DNA from: an uncultured Bacteroidia bacterium
Lineage (GTDB): Bacteria; Bacteroidota; Bacteroidia; Bacteroidales; F082
Length of the DNA: 64,000 bases
NCBI GenBank assembly: GCA_902786745.1
Contig: CADADR010000010.1
Span: forward strand, 1 to 64,000
Direction of reading: 5' to 3'
Shown here: positions 1-8,437 of the stretch, piece after piece
Layout of the letters: every line of letters begins with the position of its first letter
Numbering within the stretch: the first letter of the stretch is position 1
The notes under the pieces: generated by a model
The model's input: the letters and a program-made list of their open reading frames with translations, nothing else
Databases searched by the model: none
Told to the model about the DNA's origin: nothing
Position numbers and translations under genes: made by a program

Positions 1-1
1 G

Positions 2-76
2 CGGTTCTTCAAGAAAGCCACAGGCAAGACGTGTACACAATTCCAGCAAGAATACGAGAATGGAACGTTTGAATAA
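2..76 (+). CDS. AraC-family regulator, C-terminal end only
   Basis: The first 24 codons of the window run in frame to a TAA at 74-76. They read like the last part of an AraC-type helix-turn-helix: FFKKATGKT followed by FQQEY, matching the usual 'FF(K/R)K..G.TP..(Y/F)R' end of the second HTH. The rest of the gene lies before the window, so its effector domain and targets cannot be judged. The GNAT gene downstream is on the same strand. Confidence 0.6.
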   Translation, partial: RFFKKATGKTCTQFQQEYENGTFE

Positions 77-145
77 CTCTTTTAGGTAAATTCCAATTTA
101 TCAGAGTGTTATATGACTTTAATAAAGCATGAGGAAATAATAGAA

Positions 146-757
146 ATGAAAATAGAGAAATTCACGAATGATGACTTTGCTAAAGCAGTACCACTGGCTG
201 CTGGTGCATGGGGAGAGTTTTATGCCGACGAACGGCAGTGGTTTATCGATGCAGTGGCAGAGTATATTCTCCGCTACAATTACAGCAATCCCTCGCTGGC
301 CTTGAAGGCCGTGGGCGATGATGGCGTGATTCATGGGGTGCTGTTTGCCAACTTCCATGACGACAAGGCAGATGTCTATCAATGGCGCGAGAACATTGAA
401 GCACAGATGACCGACCATGAGCGTGAACGCTTCCGTCTTTTGGCCGACTATATGCTGGAGGTTGACGGGAAAACGGTGCAGTGCATGAATGACGGCGAGG
501 TGAAACTATCGCTCTTCATCAGTAATCAGAAAGGCTGTGGAAAGCAGTTGCTGCAGGCTATGATGGATGAGTTCCAGCGCAGAGACCTGCGAAATCTTTA
601 CCTTTGGACCGACACCAGTTGCACCCACGAATACTACCCTAAGCATGGTTTCACACTGGTAGGTCAGTTTCTCAGCGAGGTCTATGACTCGTACGCTCCT
701 GGCTATACCACATATATCTATAGGAAGGAGTTTCGATTAAACGAGAACAAAGCGTAA
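146..757 (+). CDS. GNAT-family N-acetyltransferase
   Basis: A 203-aa protein read as a GNAT acetyltransferase, which would move an acetyl group from acetyl-CoA to an unknown amine. The acetyl-CoA loop is visible as Q-K-G-C-G-K followed by a helix (QLLQAMMDEF), then a strand and 'YYPKHGF', the usual GNAT motif B. An upstream in-frame ATG at 113 exists. I chose 146 because GAGG lies at a workable distance before it and the protein then begins directly with the first strand. The substrate is unknown. Confidence 0.75.
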   Translation: MKIEKFTNDDFAKAVPLAAGAWGEFYADERQWFIDAVAEYILRYNYSNPSLALKAVGDDGVIHGVLFANFHDDKADVYQWRENIEAQMTDHERERFRLLADYMLEVDGKTVQCMNDGEVKLSLFISNQKGCGKQLLQAMMDEFQRRDLRNLYLWTDTSCTHEYYPKHGFTLVGQFLSEVYDSYAPGYTTYIYRKEFRLNENKA

Positions 758-805
758 TTGCTCGCTACAGTTTGAGACCTGATTTACGGATTTTTGTTTT
801 TCACG

Positions 806-819
806 GTAACATTTGTTAC
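806..819 (+). promoter_or_regulatory. HcpR/Crp-type operator and promoter of hcp
   Basis: GTAACATTTGTTAC is a perfect palindrome (GTAACA-TT-TGTTAC). Its centre is 33.5 bp upstream of the TTTG of a Bacteroidetes -7 element (846-849), about 32 bp before the hcp ATG. That is the class II activator position expected for a Crp/Fnr protein. The same 14 bp recur at 3192-3205. Confidence 0.75.
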
Positions 820-884
820 GCTTCAAGTCGTTCCTCGTATGTAGTTTTGCAGCAAGTTTCACAACTAACTCAACACGCAAGACC

Positions 885-2546
885 ATGAACGAGAAAATGT
901 TTTGTTTCCAATGTCAGGAAACTGCCGGATGCGCCGGCTGTAAGATTTCAGGAGTGTGCGGAAAGACCCCACAAGTGGCTCATGCACAAGACCTTTTAAT
1001 CTATGTCCTTAAAGGATTGGGCGTCATCGCCAACCATCACCAGCACGGATGTGGACACGATTATTGCGATTTCCGCAAGAGTATCCACACCTTCGTGAAC
1101 GACGCACTGTTTTCGACCATCACCAACGCCAACTTCGACGCGGAGAGCATCTACGCCCGTATCGATAAAGGCTTGGAATTGCGCGAAATGTTCAAAGACC
1201 GTGTGACCAACAAGAAAGGCATCGTGCTCCCGAAACTTGATGTATTGGAATGGAATTGCCCTCGCGAGAAATATGACGAGAAAGCCCAAACCGTCGGCGT
1301 GCTTGCCGAAACCAACGAGGACATCCGCTCGCTGAAAGAGTTGACCATGTATGGCCTCAAAGGTATGGCCGCCTACTTGGAACATGCCGCCCGCCTTGGT
1401 CAAGTCGATGGCGACATCAATGAGTTCATCCTGCAAACCCTTGGCCAATTGGTGACCTGCAACGATGCTAACGAACTCACCGCTCTTGTCCTGAAAACTG
1501 GCGAATGGGGCGTGAAGGCAATGGCACTGCTCGACAAAGCCAATACGACCGCTTACGGCAACCCAGAAATCACTGAGGTGAATATTGGCGTGGGCAACCG
1601 TCCGGGCATTCTCATCAGCGGCCACGACCTCAACGACATTGAGCAGCTTTTGGAACAAAGCAAGGACGCTGGCATCGACATCTACACCCATAGCGAGATG
1701 TTACCTGCACATTATTACCCTAAACTGAAGAAATACAGCCACTTGAAAGGCAACTACGGCAACGCTTGGTGGAAGCAACGCGAGGAGTTTGAGAGTTTCA
1801 ACGGCCCCATCTTGTTCACCACCAACTGCATTGTGCCGCCAACGGCCAATGCCACATACAAAGACCGCGTGTTCACCACCAACAGCACGGGTTTCCCGGG
1901 TTGGAAGCACATCCCCGCTGATGCCAACGGCAAAAAGGATTTCAGTGAAATTATCGCTTTGGCCAAGACCTGCCAAGCCCCTAAAGAGATTGAGACGGGC
2001 AAGATTATAGGCGGTTTTGCCCACGAACAGGTGTTTGCCCTTGCTGACAAGGTAGTAGAGGCCGTGAAAAGCGGTGCCATCCGCAAGTTTGTGGTGATGG
2101 CGGGCTGCGACGGTCGCATGAAGAGCCGTGAATACTACACCGAATTTGCCAAGGCCTTGCCCAAGGATTGCGTCATCCTCACGGCAGGTTGCGCCAAGTA
2201 CAAGTACAACAAACTTGGTTTGGGCGACATCAATGGCATTCCGCGCGTGTTGGATGCGGGACAGTGCAACGACAGTTACTCGCTGGCACTCATCGCATTG
2301 AAACTTAAGGAAGTGTTTGGCTTGGTCGACGTAAACCAATTGCCTATCGCGTATAATATCGCTTGGTACGAGCAAAAGGCTGTCATCGTTCTGTTAGCCC
2401 TGCTCAGCCTCGGTGTGAAGAACATCCACCTTGGCCCGACCTTGCCTGCTTTCCTTTCACCCAATGTGGCCAAAGTCTTGGTCGAGAACTTCGGCATTGG
2501 CGGGATTAGTACGGTTGAGGAAGATATGAGAATGTTTGGAATTTAA
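885..2546 (+). CDS. hcp: Hydroxylamine reductase / hybrid cluster protein
   Basis: A 553-aa hybrid cluster protein. The family reduces hydroxylamine in vitro and acts as a NO reductase protecting anaerobes from nitrosative stress in the cytosol. The N-terminal Cys motif is C-x2-C-x8-C-x5-C ([13 protein letters not shown]...GVC), the [4Fe-4S] form typical of anaerobes. Hybrid-cluster ligand regions follow in order: [25 protein letters not shown] and GQCNDSY. The start at 885 fits the promoter at 846-849; the upstream extension has no family similarity. Its stop overlaps the stop of the convergent regulator gene by 4 nt. Regulation by that regulator through the 806-819 palindrome is inferred. 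Confidence 0.95.
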   Translation: MNEKMFCFQCQETAGCAGCKISGVCGKTPQVAHAQDLLIYVLKGLGVIANHHQHGCGHDYCDFRKSIHTFVNDALFSTITNANFDAESIYARIDKGLELREMFKDRVTNKKGIVLPKLDVLEWNCPREKYDEKAQTVGVLAETNEDIRSLKELTMYGLKGMAAYLEHAARLGQVDGDINEFILQTLGQLVTCNDANELTALVLKTGEWGVKAMALLDKANTTAYGNPEITEVNIGVGNRPGILISGHDLNDIEQLLEQSKDAGIDIYTHSEMLPAHYYPKLKKYSHLKGNYGNAWWKQREEFESFNGPILFTTNCIVPPTANATYKDRVFTTNSTGFPGWKHIPADANGKKDFSEIIALAKTCQAPKEIETGKIIGGFAHEQVFALADKVVEAVKSGAIRKFVVMAGCDGRMKSREYYTEFAKALPKDCVILTAGCAKYKYNKLGLGDINGIPRVLDAGQCNDSYSLALIALKLKEVFGLVDVNQLPIAYNIAWYEQKAVIVLLALLSLGVKNIHLGPTLPAFLSPNVAKVLVENFGIGGISTVEEDMRMFGI

Positions 2547-3148
2547 CACTTCTTGTAGCCTTTCCCATCTTTTGTGATAAGGCCCTCGCTCACCATTTCC
2601 GAAAGCACGCGGCTGAGCGAGGGTCTTGTCGCGCCAAGTTGTTCGGCAGCGGCGGCCACGGAAGTGATGCTGCCGTTTGCTTCGAGGTATTCGATGACGC
2701 GGTTGCGAAGGCTGTTGACGGCAAAGGTGCGCATTTTTCGGCTCAGGAAACGGCCTCGCTCGGAAAGGACTTCAAGGAAGGAACGCAATACGGTCGGCTC
2801 CTGCTGCATAAATTCGAAGAAGGCTTCGCGGTTGATGTGCCACACGGCGCAATTGGTGAGGGCGGTGACTTCCACAGGGACGACATTATTGTTGGCAAAC
2901 AGAAACGCTGGCGCCAGCAACATTGGGGCTTTCAGGTGGTCGACGAGCACCTCACGGCCTTCCTCGCCCATCATTCGTGCCTCGGCTTGACCTTCGACAA
3001 GCACCATCAGCGCACGACATGGGTCACCTGGGTTGAGCATCCGCCTTCCAGCGGGATAATCCTGTCGGCGACAAGGACTTTCGAGCAGACGCTCCAAGGA
3101 TTCATCGCTGCATCCTGCAAAGAGTTTGATACGTTTCAGTTCTTCCAT
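2543..3148 (-). CDS. Crp/Fnr-family regulator, HcpR-like
   Basis: A 201-aa Crp/Fnr regulator. It has an N-terminal cyclic-nucleotide-binding-type beta barrel (residues ~5-115, with '[19 protein letters not shown]'), a long dimerisation helix, and a C-terminal winged helix (~150-200; '[22 protein letters not shown]'). There is no Fnr-type N-terminal Cys cluster, so sensing would be by another cofactor. HcpR proteins of anaerobes use heme, which is family knowledge and not visible here. It lies between hcp and the ferredoxin genes, and identical palindromes precede both. Its own promoter (TATTTTTGCG, TTTG at 3170-3167) is 28.5 bp from the centre of the 3192-3205 palindrome, so autoregulation is likely. 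Confidence 0.85.
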   Translation of the reverse strand: MEELKRIKLFAGCSDESLERLLESPCRRQDYPAGRRMLNPGDPCRALMVLVEGQAEARMMGEEGREVLVDHLKAPMLLAPAFLFANNNVVPVEVTALTNCAVWHINREAFFEFMQQEPTVLRSFLEVLSERGRFLSRKMRTFAVNSLRNRVIEYLEANGSITSVAAAAEQLGATRPSLSRVLSEMVSEGLITKDGKGYKKC

Positions 3149-3191
3149 AATAGTATTTTTTCAGCGCAAAAATACGGAAAAAGTGCCTGAT

Positions 3192-3205
3192 GTAACATTT
3201 GTTAC
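3192..3205. promoter_or_regulatory. Second HcpR-type operator, divergent promoter region
   Basis: This is identical to 806-819. On the + strand its centre is 33.5 bp upstream of TTTG (3232-3235, in TACTTTTGTA), the same spacing as at hcp. On the - strand it precedes the regulator's own promoter. It therefore probably activates the 40-aa gene and ferredoxin and also controls the regulator. Confidence 0.75.
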
Positions 3206-3266
3206 GGTTTGCCGCAATGGAAGAAACTACTTTTGTACCATCAAACCAATGAAAGGAGACACAACT

Positions 3267-3389
3267 ATGAGTTACAACGATTGGAAAGACAAAACCGTGA
3301 GTTTCAAAATGAGCAAGAAATCGGGGATGGACGTGGAGGCCATCATCGAGAGAATCAAAGGATTGATTAACCAACACATAAACCAATAA
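3267..3389 (+). CDS. Small 40-aa protein of the hcp/ferredoxin regulon
   Basis: A 40-aa basic protein (MSYNDWKDKTVSFKMSKKSG...) ending in an amphipathic helix (VEAIIERIKGLINQHINQ). AAAGGAG at 3251-3257 places the start at 3267 and not at the ATG at 3249. It is the first gene after an HcpR-type operator and is followed 14 bp later by the ferredoxin gene. I do not recognise a family. The pairing suggests a role with the ferredoxin, perhaps in delivering electrons to Hcp; this is inference. Confidence 0.6.
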   Translation: MSYNDWKDKTVSFKMSKKSGMDVEAIIERIKGLINQHINQ

Positions 3390-3403
3390 CAGAAAGGAAC
3401 ATC

Positions 3404-3586
3404 ATGAAGTACAAAGTGAATGACAGTTGCATCGGCTGCGGCCTTTGCGAGTCCACCTGCCCCGAAGTGTTCAGCATCCAAGGTGACGTTGCTGTCGCCA
3501 TTGAAGGCGAAGTTCCAGGGTCGGCAATGGCTGCCGCCGCGGAAGCCAAAGAAGGCTGCCCAGTGGGAGCCATTGAAGAAGCGTAA
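3404..3586 (+). CDS. Single-cluster [4Fe-4S] ferredoxin
   Basis: A 60-aa ferredoxin, a cytosolic electron carrier. The motif C9-x2-C12-x2-C15-x3-C19-P plus C52-P (GCPVGAI) matches Thermotoga-type monocluster ferredoxins, where the 1st, 2nd, 3rd and last Cys bind the cluster. The protein is acidic, as usual. AGAAAGGA precedes the ATG. It lies in an operon with the 40-aa gene under the HcpR-type operator, so it is a likely electron donor for Hcp. Confidence 0.9.
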   Translation: MKYKVNDSCIGCGLCESTCPEVFSIQGDVAVAIEGEVPGSAMAAAAEAKEGCPVGAIEEA

Positions 3587-3605
3587 CACAAAGTTCTAAC
3601 AACCC

Positions 3606-3642
3606 AACCGCCGCAAGGTTTTTCTTGACCTTTGCGGCGGTT
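3606..3642 (+). terminator. Intrinsic terminator after ferredoxin
   Basis: AACCGCCGCAAGG pairs with CCTTTGCGGCGGTT across a 10-nt loop, followed by a T-rich stretch. Near-copies of this hairpin occur at 8534-8569 and 44318-44350. Confidence 0.85.
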
Positions 3643-3649
3643 TCTTTCC

Positions 3650-5929
3650 CTATTCCTCAAACTTATCCTTGCCTCTCATCGTATGGCGCAAAGCACTAAG
3701 AAGTTCTTGCGATTCTTGAACAAGGTTGAGGAAGACAGTCATGCTCTCAATGTTGAGTTGTTTGGTTTGGATATCCTTAATGATCACATTACGGTAATCG
3801 GAAAGAGTGGCTTGGAGTTTTGCTGCGTCATCGCGAATTTGGCTGCTGGTTTTAGTAATAATAGCTCGGTTAAAAACGCGTACAATCTCATCGCGTAGGA
3901 AGAAAAAGTCGTTGACATATTTGATGGGAATTGGACGAAAATTATTGCCTACATGTTCCAAGCACGGTTCACCCATGCGTTTCAAACAATACACCATTTG
4001 CGCGAGGGAATTGATCGTGAGGAAGTACCATGTGCCTTTTTCCACGCTGAGTACAGGGTCTATACGGCGCATTGCAATAATTTGTTTCCTCCGTTGACGC
4101 TTAATCTCTTTTCGTTGACTCTCAAGCTGAACAACGGCATGCTTTAGCATACGGTAGTCTTCCAATAAGAAAGCCGTAGTTAATGTCTCATAATGATTTA
4201 CCACAAATTGTAGGTTGTCTATGGTGATATAGTTCACATGTTTACAAAGCATTTTCCAACATTCAGTTTTGTCGTTGGTGCGAAGGATTTCCTTAAACAA
4301 CACGTCCGTTTCACTGCTCTTGTTGTTCTTTTCAAAGCGTCGGTTGCTTCGGATGATTAACACGACAGCCAGCGCAATGGCTAAAAACATCGCCACGAAC
4401 GAGCCAAAATGCAATACATTGGTAACTAGGAAACACATGATGAATGCCGCACCAGCGGTGAGGAACCATCCGCCGATGACGCTCAACATGCCTGTAATGC
4501 GAAACACGGCGCTCTCTCGGCTCCATGCACGATCGGCAAGCGAGGTTCCCATGGCTACCATAAAGGTGACGTAGGTCGTGGAAAGCGGGAGTTTCATGCT
4601 GGTGCCTAGAGCGACAAGAAGTCCTGCGAGAACAAGATTGACGGCTGCGCGAATCTGGTCGAATGCTGCATCATTAGGTAATACTGCTTCGTCGGCATTA
4701 AAACGCGAGTCAATCCATTTCTTAATGCGATTGGGTATCAATGCTGCAACAGTTGTCGCTATTTTTTGGTTTGTGCGCACCAAGGCACGGGCGACACCAC
4801 TTGAGCCAAACATCTCGTCGCCCTCATCTTGACGGGATAGGTCAACTGAAGTTTTCACCACATTTTGTGCCTTCTTTGAGAGCACCAATGAGAGCACCAT
4901 GATTATGCCTGCAATGACCAGATAGATTGTGGGAGTGTGCGCCGTGTCCATCAGCGATTTCATCATAAACGACGAAGCATCGCCCGAACCATTGGCCACA
5001 TAGTCATTGTAGGCGTCAAGACCCGTTAGGGGCACACCTACGAAGTTCACCAAGTCGTTGCCAGCAAATGCCATGGCTAACGCAAAGGTACCCAATAGCA
5101 CCACAAATTTCAGAATGGGCAGTTTAAAGGCACTCAAAATCGTCATGATGATGGAGAAGATAGCGAAACCACCTCCCAAGATCAGCCATGTGTTCTCGTC
5201 AATGTACGATTTCACCATTGGTGTCATAATGTTTGAACCTTTCAACCCGTTGATGAGTAGGAACCAAACAATGCTCGTCACGGCAATGCCTCCCAAGATG
5301 CCGATTTTGAGCGAGGAACCAAGGCGGTTTCCCATATTGCCAGTGTGATCGGTGGTAATGCCATTCACACGGTAAGTGAAAGTGAACACCAGACGCGCCA
5401 CCCACTGCACCAATGTACCGAGGACAAACGCGATGGCTACTGAAAGGAAGATGCCAAGGATAACCGAGATGGCCTTTTCCGTGTTGAGCAGATCGCCCAA
5501 CGAAAGCAAGGTGCCGTCGATTGCTGTTGCGCCTTTGGCAATCTGTAATAATGCGATGGCGAAGGCTCCACCCAACAATTCAAACACCATCGAAACGGTG
5601 GTTGATGTCGGCATGCCAAGCGTGTTGAATATGTCAAGCAGCACTACATCCGTCACCATCACGGCCAGAAACACGCACATCACATCGTAGAACGAGAAGT
5701 ATTGTGGAGTCATGATACCATGCCTAGCTACGTCCATCATGCCGTTGCTCATAGCGGCACCAGCAAATACGCCAATAGCCGCAACAGTTACAATCGTTTT
5801 GTGTCTCGCCACTTTGGCGCCGATGGCAGAGTTCAGGAAGTTCACAGCGTCGTTGCTCACGCCCACCACAAGGTCGAAAACGGCAAGGATAATAAGGAAT
5901 ACCACTATTCCGAGAAATAGAATGTTCAT
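3650..5929 (-). CDS. pit: Inorganic phosphate transporter, PiT family
   Basis: A 759-aa PiT (PF01384) permease that takes up phosphate across the inner membrane. Conserved PiT signatures are visible in both halves: 'GVSNDAVNFLNSAIGAKVA' near the N-terminus and 'GTSMKLPLSTTYVTFMVAMGTSLAD' in the second repeat. It has about 10-12 hydrophobic segments in two blocks. The last ~210 residues are a charged cytosolic PhoU-like helical domain (from about 'RRFEKNNKSSE'), the longer architecture common in Bacteroidetes. Upstream on the same strand lie a small membrane peptide, a histidine kinase and a response regulator, suggesting a phosphate-starvation unit. Confidence 0.92.
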   Translation of the reverse strand: MNILFLGIVVFLIILAVFDLVVGVSNDAVNFLNSAIGAKVARHKTIVTVAAIGVFAGAAMSNGMMDVARHGIMTPQYFSFYDVMCVFLAVMVTDVVLLDIFNTLGMPTSTTVSMVFELLGGAFAIALLQIAKGATAIDGTLLSLGDLLNTEKAISVILGIFLSVAIAFVLGTLVQWVARLVFTFTYRVNGITTDHTGNMGNRLGSSLKIGILGGIAVTSIVWFLLINGLKGSNIMTPMVKSYIDENTWLILGGGFAIFSIIMTILSAFKLPILKFVVLLGTFALAMAFAGNDLVNFVGVPLTGLDAYNDYVANGSGDASSFMMKSLMDTAHTPTIYLVIAGIIMVLSLVLSKKAQNVVKTSVDLSRQDEGDEMFGSSGVARALVRTNQKIATTVAALIPNRIKKWIDSRFNADEAVLPNDAAFDQIRAAVNLVLAGLLVALGTSMKLPLSTTYVTFMVAMGTSLADRAWSRESAVFRITGMLSVIGGWFLTAGAAFIMCFLVTNVLHFGSFVAMFLAIALAVVLIIRSNRRFEKNNKSSETDVLFKEILRTNDKTECWKMLCKHVNYITIDNLQFVVNHYETLTTAFLLEDYRMLKHAVVQLESQRKEIKRQRRKQIIAMRRIDPVLSVEKGTWYFLTINSLAQMVYCLKRMGEPCLEHVGNNFRPIPIKYVNDFFFLRDEIVRVFNRAIITKTSSQIRDDAAKLQATLSDYRNVIIKDIQTKQLNIESMTVFLNLVQESQELLSALRHTMRGKDKFEE

Positions 5930-5941
5930 GTGTTTGGTGTA

Positions 5942-6061
5942 TTACAGTTTGTCCGTCGATGCAACAATAATCTCCAAGTACATAAGCACAAAAGTTAATG
6001 CGAGGAGGATTACAAATACCAGCCAATCGACAAACTTGCTTTTGTTACTATCTTTGTTCAC
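5942..6061 (-). CDS. Predicted 39-aa single-span membrane peptide
   Basis: A 39-codon frame on the minus strand starts with GTG (6061-6059) and ends 12 nt before the pit start. The sequence is a charged Lys/Asp/Ser head (NKDSNKSKF), one strong transmembrane segment (residues ~11-33, rich in Val/Leu/Ile/Phe) and a short polar tail. It lies between a promoter (TTTG at 6089-6086) and pit, so it would be the first gene of the pit transcript. The ribosome site is weak and the start is GTG, so this is a prediction and not a certain gene. Confidence 0.45.
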   Translation of the reverse strand: MNKDSNKSKFVDWLVFVILLALTFVLMYLEIIVASTDKL

Positions 6062-6103
6062 ATTGTCTGTTTTTCGAATACGTGGCAAAGGAACACACTT
6101 GAA

Positions 6104-6132
6104 GTTACAGGCGTGTTGCGGTTGTATTACAA
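6104..6132 (-). promoter_or_regulatory. Pho-box-like triple heptamer upstream of the pit unit
   Basis: Read on the minus strand: TTGTAAT-ACAA-CCGCAAC-ACGC-CTGTAAC, three heptamers at an exact 11-bp period, the arrangement of Pho boxes (E. coli CTGTCAT repeats). It ends 14 bp before the TTTG of the likely pit promoter (6089-6086). This suggests control by the adjacent response regulator. Confidence 0.45.
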
Positions 6133-6145
6133 AAGCATTGCAATG

Positions 6146-7579
6146 TTATCCCCCAAGCGTAAACTTAACAGTCAGTCCGCCGCCATGCGTGGGTAGCGCC
6201 GTGATGGTTCCGCCGAGGGCGACAACGGTGTTTTTAACGATGGCCAGGCCGAGACCTGTGCCTCCAAGTTTGCGAGATCGGCCTTTGTCGACGCGATAGA
6301 AACGTTCAAAAAGATAAGGGAGATGTTGTGGCGGAACCCCTACGCCGTTGTCGGCAACGGAAAACTCGCCGTTATCGTAGGTGATGAGAATTCGAGTGGC
6401 TCCTGTGGCGTAGGCAAGGGCATTGTCCACAAGGTTGCGAAATAGGCTGTAAATCAAACTCTCTGGTTCGGCAAAAGGTGAAGAAATGATGATGCTCGCA
6501 GGAAGTTCGACGACGGGCTCAATGTCTTTGTCTTTTAATTGCAAGGCAGTGTCTTCCAATACATTGTAAATAATTGGCACAATATCAATGGCATTGTTGT
6601 TTTCTTTGTTTATTGAAAGACTTGTCGGCATTTCATCCAAACGTGTCAGTTGCGACATGTCCATGAGCAATTTGCTCATGCGCTCGCTTTGGGCATAGCA
6701 GCGTTCCAGAAAATGCTGACGTTTGTCCTGAGGCATATCGGGATGGTCAAGGATGCTCTCCAAATAGCCGTGTATGCTGGCGGCAGGGGTTTTCAGCTCG
6801 TGGGCAGCATTTTGGGTGAGCTGGCGTTTGAGGCGGAGCTTGTCCTCCTCGCTATGGCGCAGTTTCCAGTATAAGGTAATGATAGTGTGGGAAATCTCGC
6901 CCAATTCATCATCCGGCAACCGCCGTTCCAACTCGTGGTCAAGTTCCTTGCCTTCCTCTGCTTTTATCGCAAACTCCCGCAGATGACCGATGTGTCGGCT
7001 GATTCGGCGCGTGTTCAAATAGAGTGCAATGGCCAACAATAAGGTCAGCGCAATGGTGAAATAGATAAAGGTGTTGTCTGCTTTTAACGATTCCGTCAGT
7101 TCGGCGGAATAGGGAACGGCTGAACGGACAACCAAGTCACCAAACCGAGTGGCAGAATAGAAATAGGTTTCGTGGGTGGATTCGGAAGTCCGCTTGATGT
7201 CATACCCGTTGCCTTGATCCAAAGCCTCCTGCACTTCAACGCGTTTCAGATGGTTGGGCAGTGAGTCAATCCCTTGATAATTGTTGTCCTGAAGCACCAG
7301 TCCGTTGGTGTCAATAATGGTCACACGCATCTTGTCAATGCTATGGGATTGGGCGTAGACCTCAAAAAGGCTGTCACAAAGGATGCCTTGCTCACCCAAA
7401 GACTGCATCAGCTCATAATTGTACATCTGCAAGCGTGAGTGAAGAATGTCTATTTTGTATTCTTTTTCGCGTTGGTATTGATACACGCTGAAACAAACGG
7501 CAAACAGCAGAAAAATACCGCCAATGCTGAAGAACAGGTTCTTCTGAAACGATTTACTTTTCCTCAAAGCAGTAGCCAT
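6146..7579 (-). CDS. Sensor histidine kinase, PhoR-like
   Basis: A 477-aa membrane sensor kinase. It has TM1 (~13-35), a periplasmic domain of ~130 residues, TM2 (~170-190), HAMP, HisKA with phospho-His H260 (HELKTPAASIHGY), and an HATPase domain with N-box (RNLVDNALA ~382-388), G1 (DNGVG ~410) and G2 (GTGLGL ~440). Longer upstream frames exist, but the start at 7579 (MATALRKSK) immediately precedes TM1. It overlaps the 3' end of the response regulator gene by 26 nt, so the pair is co-translated. The adjacent PiT gene suggests phosphate sensing, which is inferred from context. Confidence 0.88.
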   Translation of the reverse strand: MATALRKSKSFQKNLFFSIGGIFLLFAVCFSVYQYQREKEYKIDILHSRLQMYNYELMQSLGEQGILCDSLFEVYAQSHSIDKMRVTIIDTNGLVLQDNNYQGIDSLPNHLKRVEVQEALDQGNGYDIKRTSESTHETYFYSATRFGDLVVRSAVPYSAELTESLKADNTFIYFTIALTLLLAIALYLNTRRISRHIGHLREFAIKAEEGKELDHELERRLPDDELGEISHTIITLYWKLRHSEEDKLRLKRQLTQNAAHELKTPAASIHGYLESILDHPDMPQDKRQHFLERCYAQSERMSKLLMDMSQLTRLDEMPTSLSINKENNNAIDIVPIIYNVLEDTALQLKDKDIEPVVELPASIIISSPFAEPESLIYSLFRNLVDNALAYATGATRILITYDNGEFSVADNGVGVPPQHLPYLFERFYRVDKGRSRKLGGTGLGLAIVKNTVVALGGTITALPTHGGGLTVKFTLGG

Positions 7580-8240
7580 AGCCGATTCGAGTTTTAATCT
7601 GTTTGCCATTGCGCCCAATCTTCTTTCTGAGACGCGTGATGTTGACATCCACGGTGCGGTCAAGCACATACACATCTTGCGGCCAACATTGTTTAAGCAA
7701 CTCCTCGCGCGAAAACACCTTGTCGGGGTTACGGAGAAAGAACGACAGTAATTCAAACTCCAACTTAGTAAGCGCCAATTCCTCGCCGTCGAGTGTGGCC
7801 GTTTTGGTGTTTAAATCGATGATGATGGCTCCGTAACAAAGTTTATTGTCAGTGGTATTTTCTTGAAATGGTCGGGAATATGACCTCCTCAGCACCGCTT
7901 TTACCCTTGCCTTCACCTCTTTTATGCTCAGCGGCTTGGTAATATAGTCGTCGGCACCGATGTTAAGCCCCTTGACCGTGTTGTCTTCGTCGTCGAGAGC
8001 TGTGATGAAGATAATGGGGATCTGCGCCGTTGCTGGGTTTTCCTTAATCTTTCGCGCCATCTGGAATCCTGACATTTCGCCCATCATCACATCCAAGAGA
8101 ATCAAAGCATATTCCTGCAAAGGAAGTTTGAATGCCTCTTCCGCAGAATTGGCTGTCACGACCTCATATCCCTCGGTTTCAAGGTTAAATTGCAGAATCT
8201 CGCAGAGATCCAACTCGTCATCGACAACAAGAATCTTCAT
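7554..8240 (-). CDS. OmpR/PhoB-family response regulator
   Basis: A 228-aa response regulator. The receiver domain has acid-pocket D7/D8, phosphoacceptor D50 (LILLDVMMG), T80 and K102 (YITKPLS). The C-terminal OmpR/PhoB winged helix covers ~130-228 ('REELLKQCWPQDVYVLDRTVDVNITRLRKKIG'). It is first in the operon with the kinase gene. The minus-strand promoter TGTATCTTTGTG (TTTG 8289-8286) precedes it, with Pho-box-like repeats at 8325-8342, so autoregulation is likely. Confidence 0.92.
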   Translation of the reverse strand: MKILVVDDELDLCEILQFNLETEGYEVVTANSAEEAFKLPLQEYALILLDVMMGEMSGFQMARKIKENPATAQIPIIFITALDDEDNTVKGLNIGADDYITKPLSIKEVKARVKAVLRRSYSRPFQENTTDNKLCYGAIIIDLNTKTATLDGEELALTKLEFELLSFFLRNPDKVFSREELLKQCWPQDVYVLDRTVDVNITRLRKKIGRNGKQIKTRIGYGYCFEEK

Positions 8241-8324
8241 AAATTCATTGGTTTAGTAAGCTTTAGAAAAAGTACCAATCGAGCACAAAGATACAGCTTT
8301 TCATTGAAGCCACAGGACGATGAT

Positions 8325-8342
8325 GTTACAATGTTATTACAA
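8325..8342 (-). promoter_or_regulatory. Pho-box-like repeat upstream of the response regulator
   Basis: On the minus strand TTGTAAT-AACA-TTGTAAC forms two heptamers at an 11-bp period. It lies ~35 bp upstream of the TTTG of the regulator's promoter. It is similar to the 6104-6132 repeats before the pit unit, though the distance to the promoter differs by about two helical turns. Confidence 0.4.
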
Positions 8343-8344
8343 TT

Positions 8345-8437
8345 TCAACATCGGGTGTGGCAAGGCTGGTTCATCAGGCGCCCCAAAGATTCGTCACTGT
8401 ATCCTGCAAAGAGTTTGATACGTTTCAGTTCTTCCAT
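8345..8437 (-). pseudogene. Truncated copy of the HcpR-like regulator gene (N-terminus)
   Basis: The frame begins [21 protein letters not shown], nearly identical to residues 1-21 of the regulator at 2543-3148, then diverges and stops after 30 codons. The start codon, 5' leader and the '-7' region (caaaaatacgg) are shared with the intact locus. Only the first ~28 residues of the beta barrel remain, so no function is expected. Confidence 0.8.

Noticed and set aside
996..1691. Long open frame on the minus strand inside hcp
   Set aside because: It mirrors the codon pattern of hcp, has no start context or family features, and hcp is certain.
8321..8342. Third HcpR palindrome (TGTTACAATGTTATTACA)
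   Set aside because: It lacks the GTAACA-N2-TGTTAC symmetry and reads better as an 11-bp-period Pho-box-like repeat.
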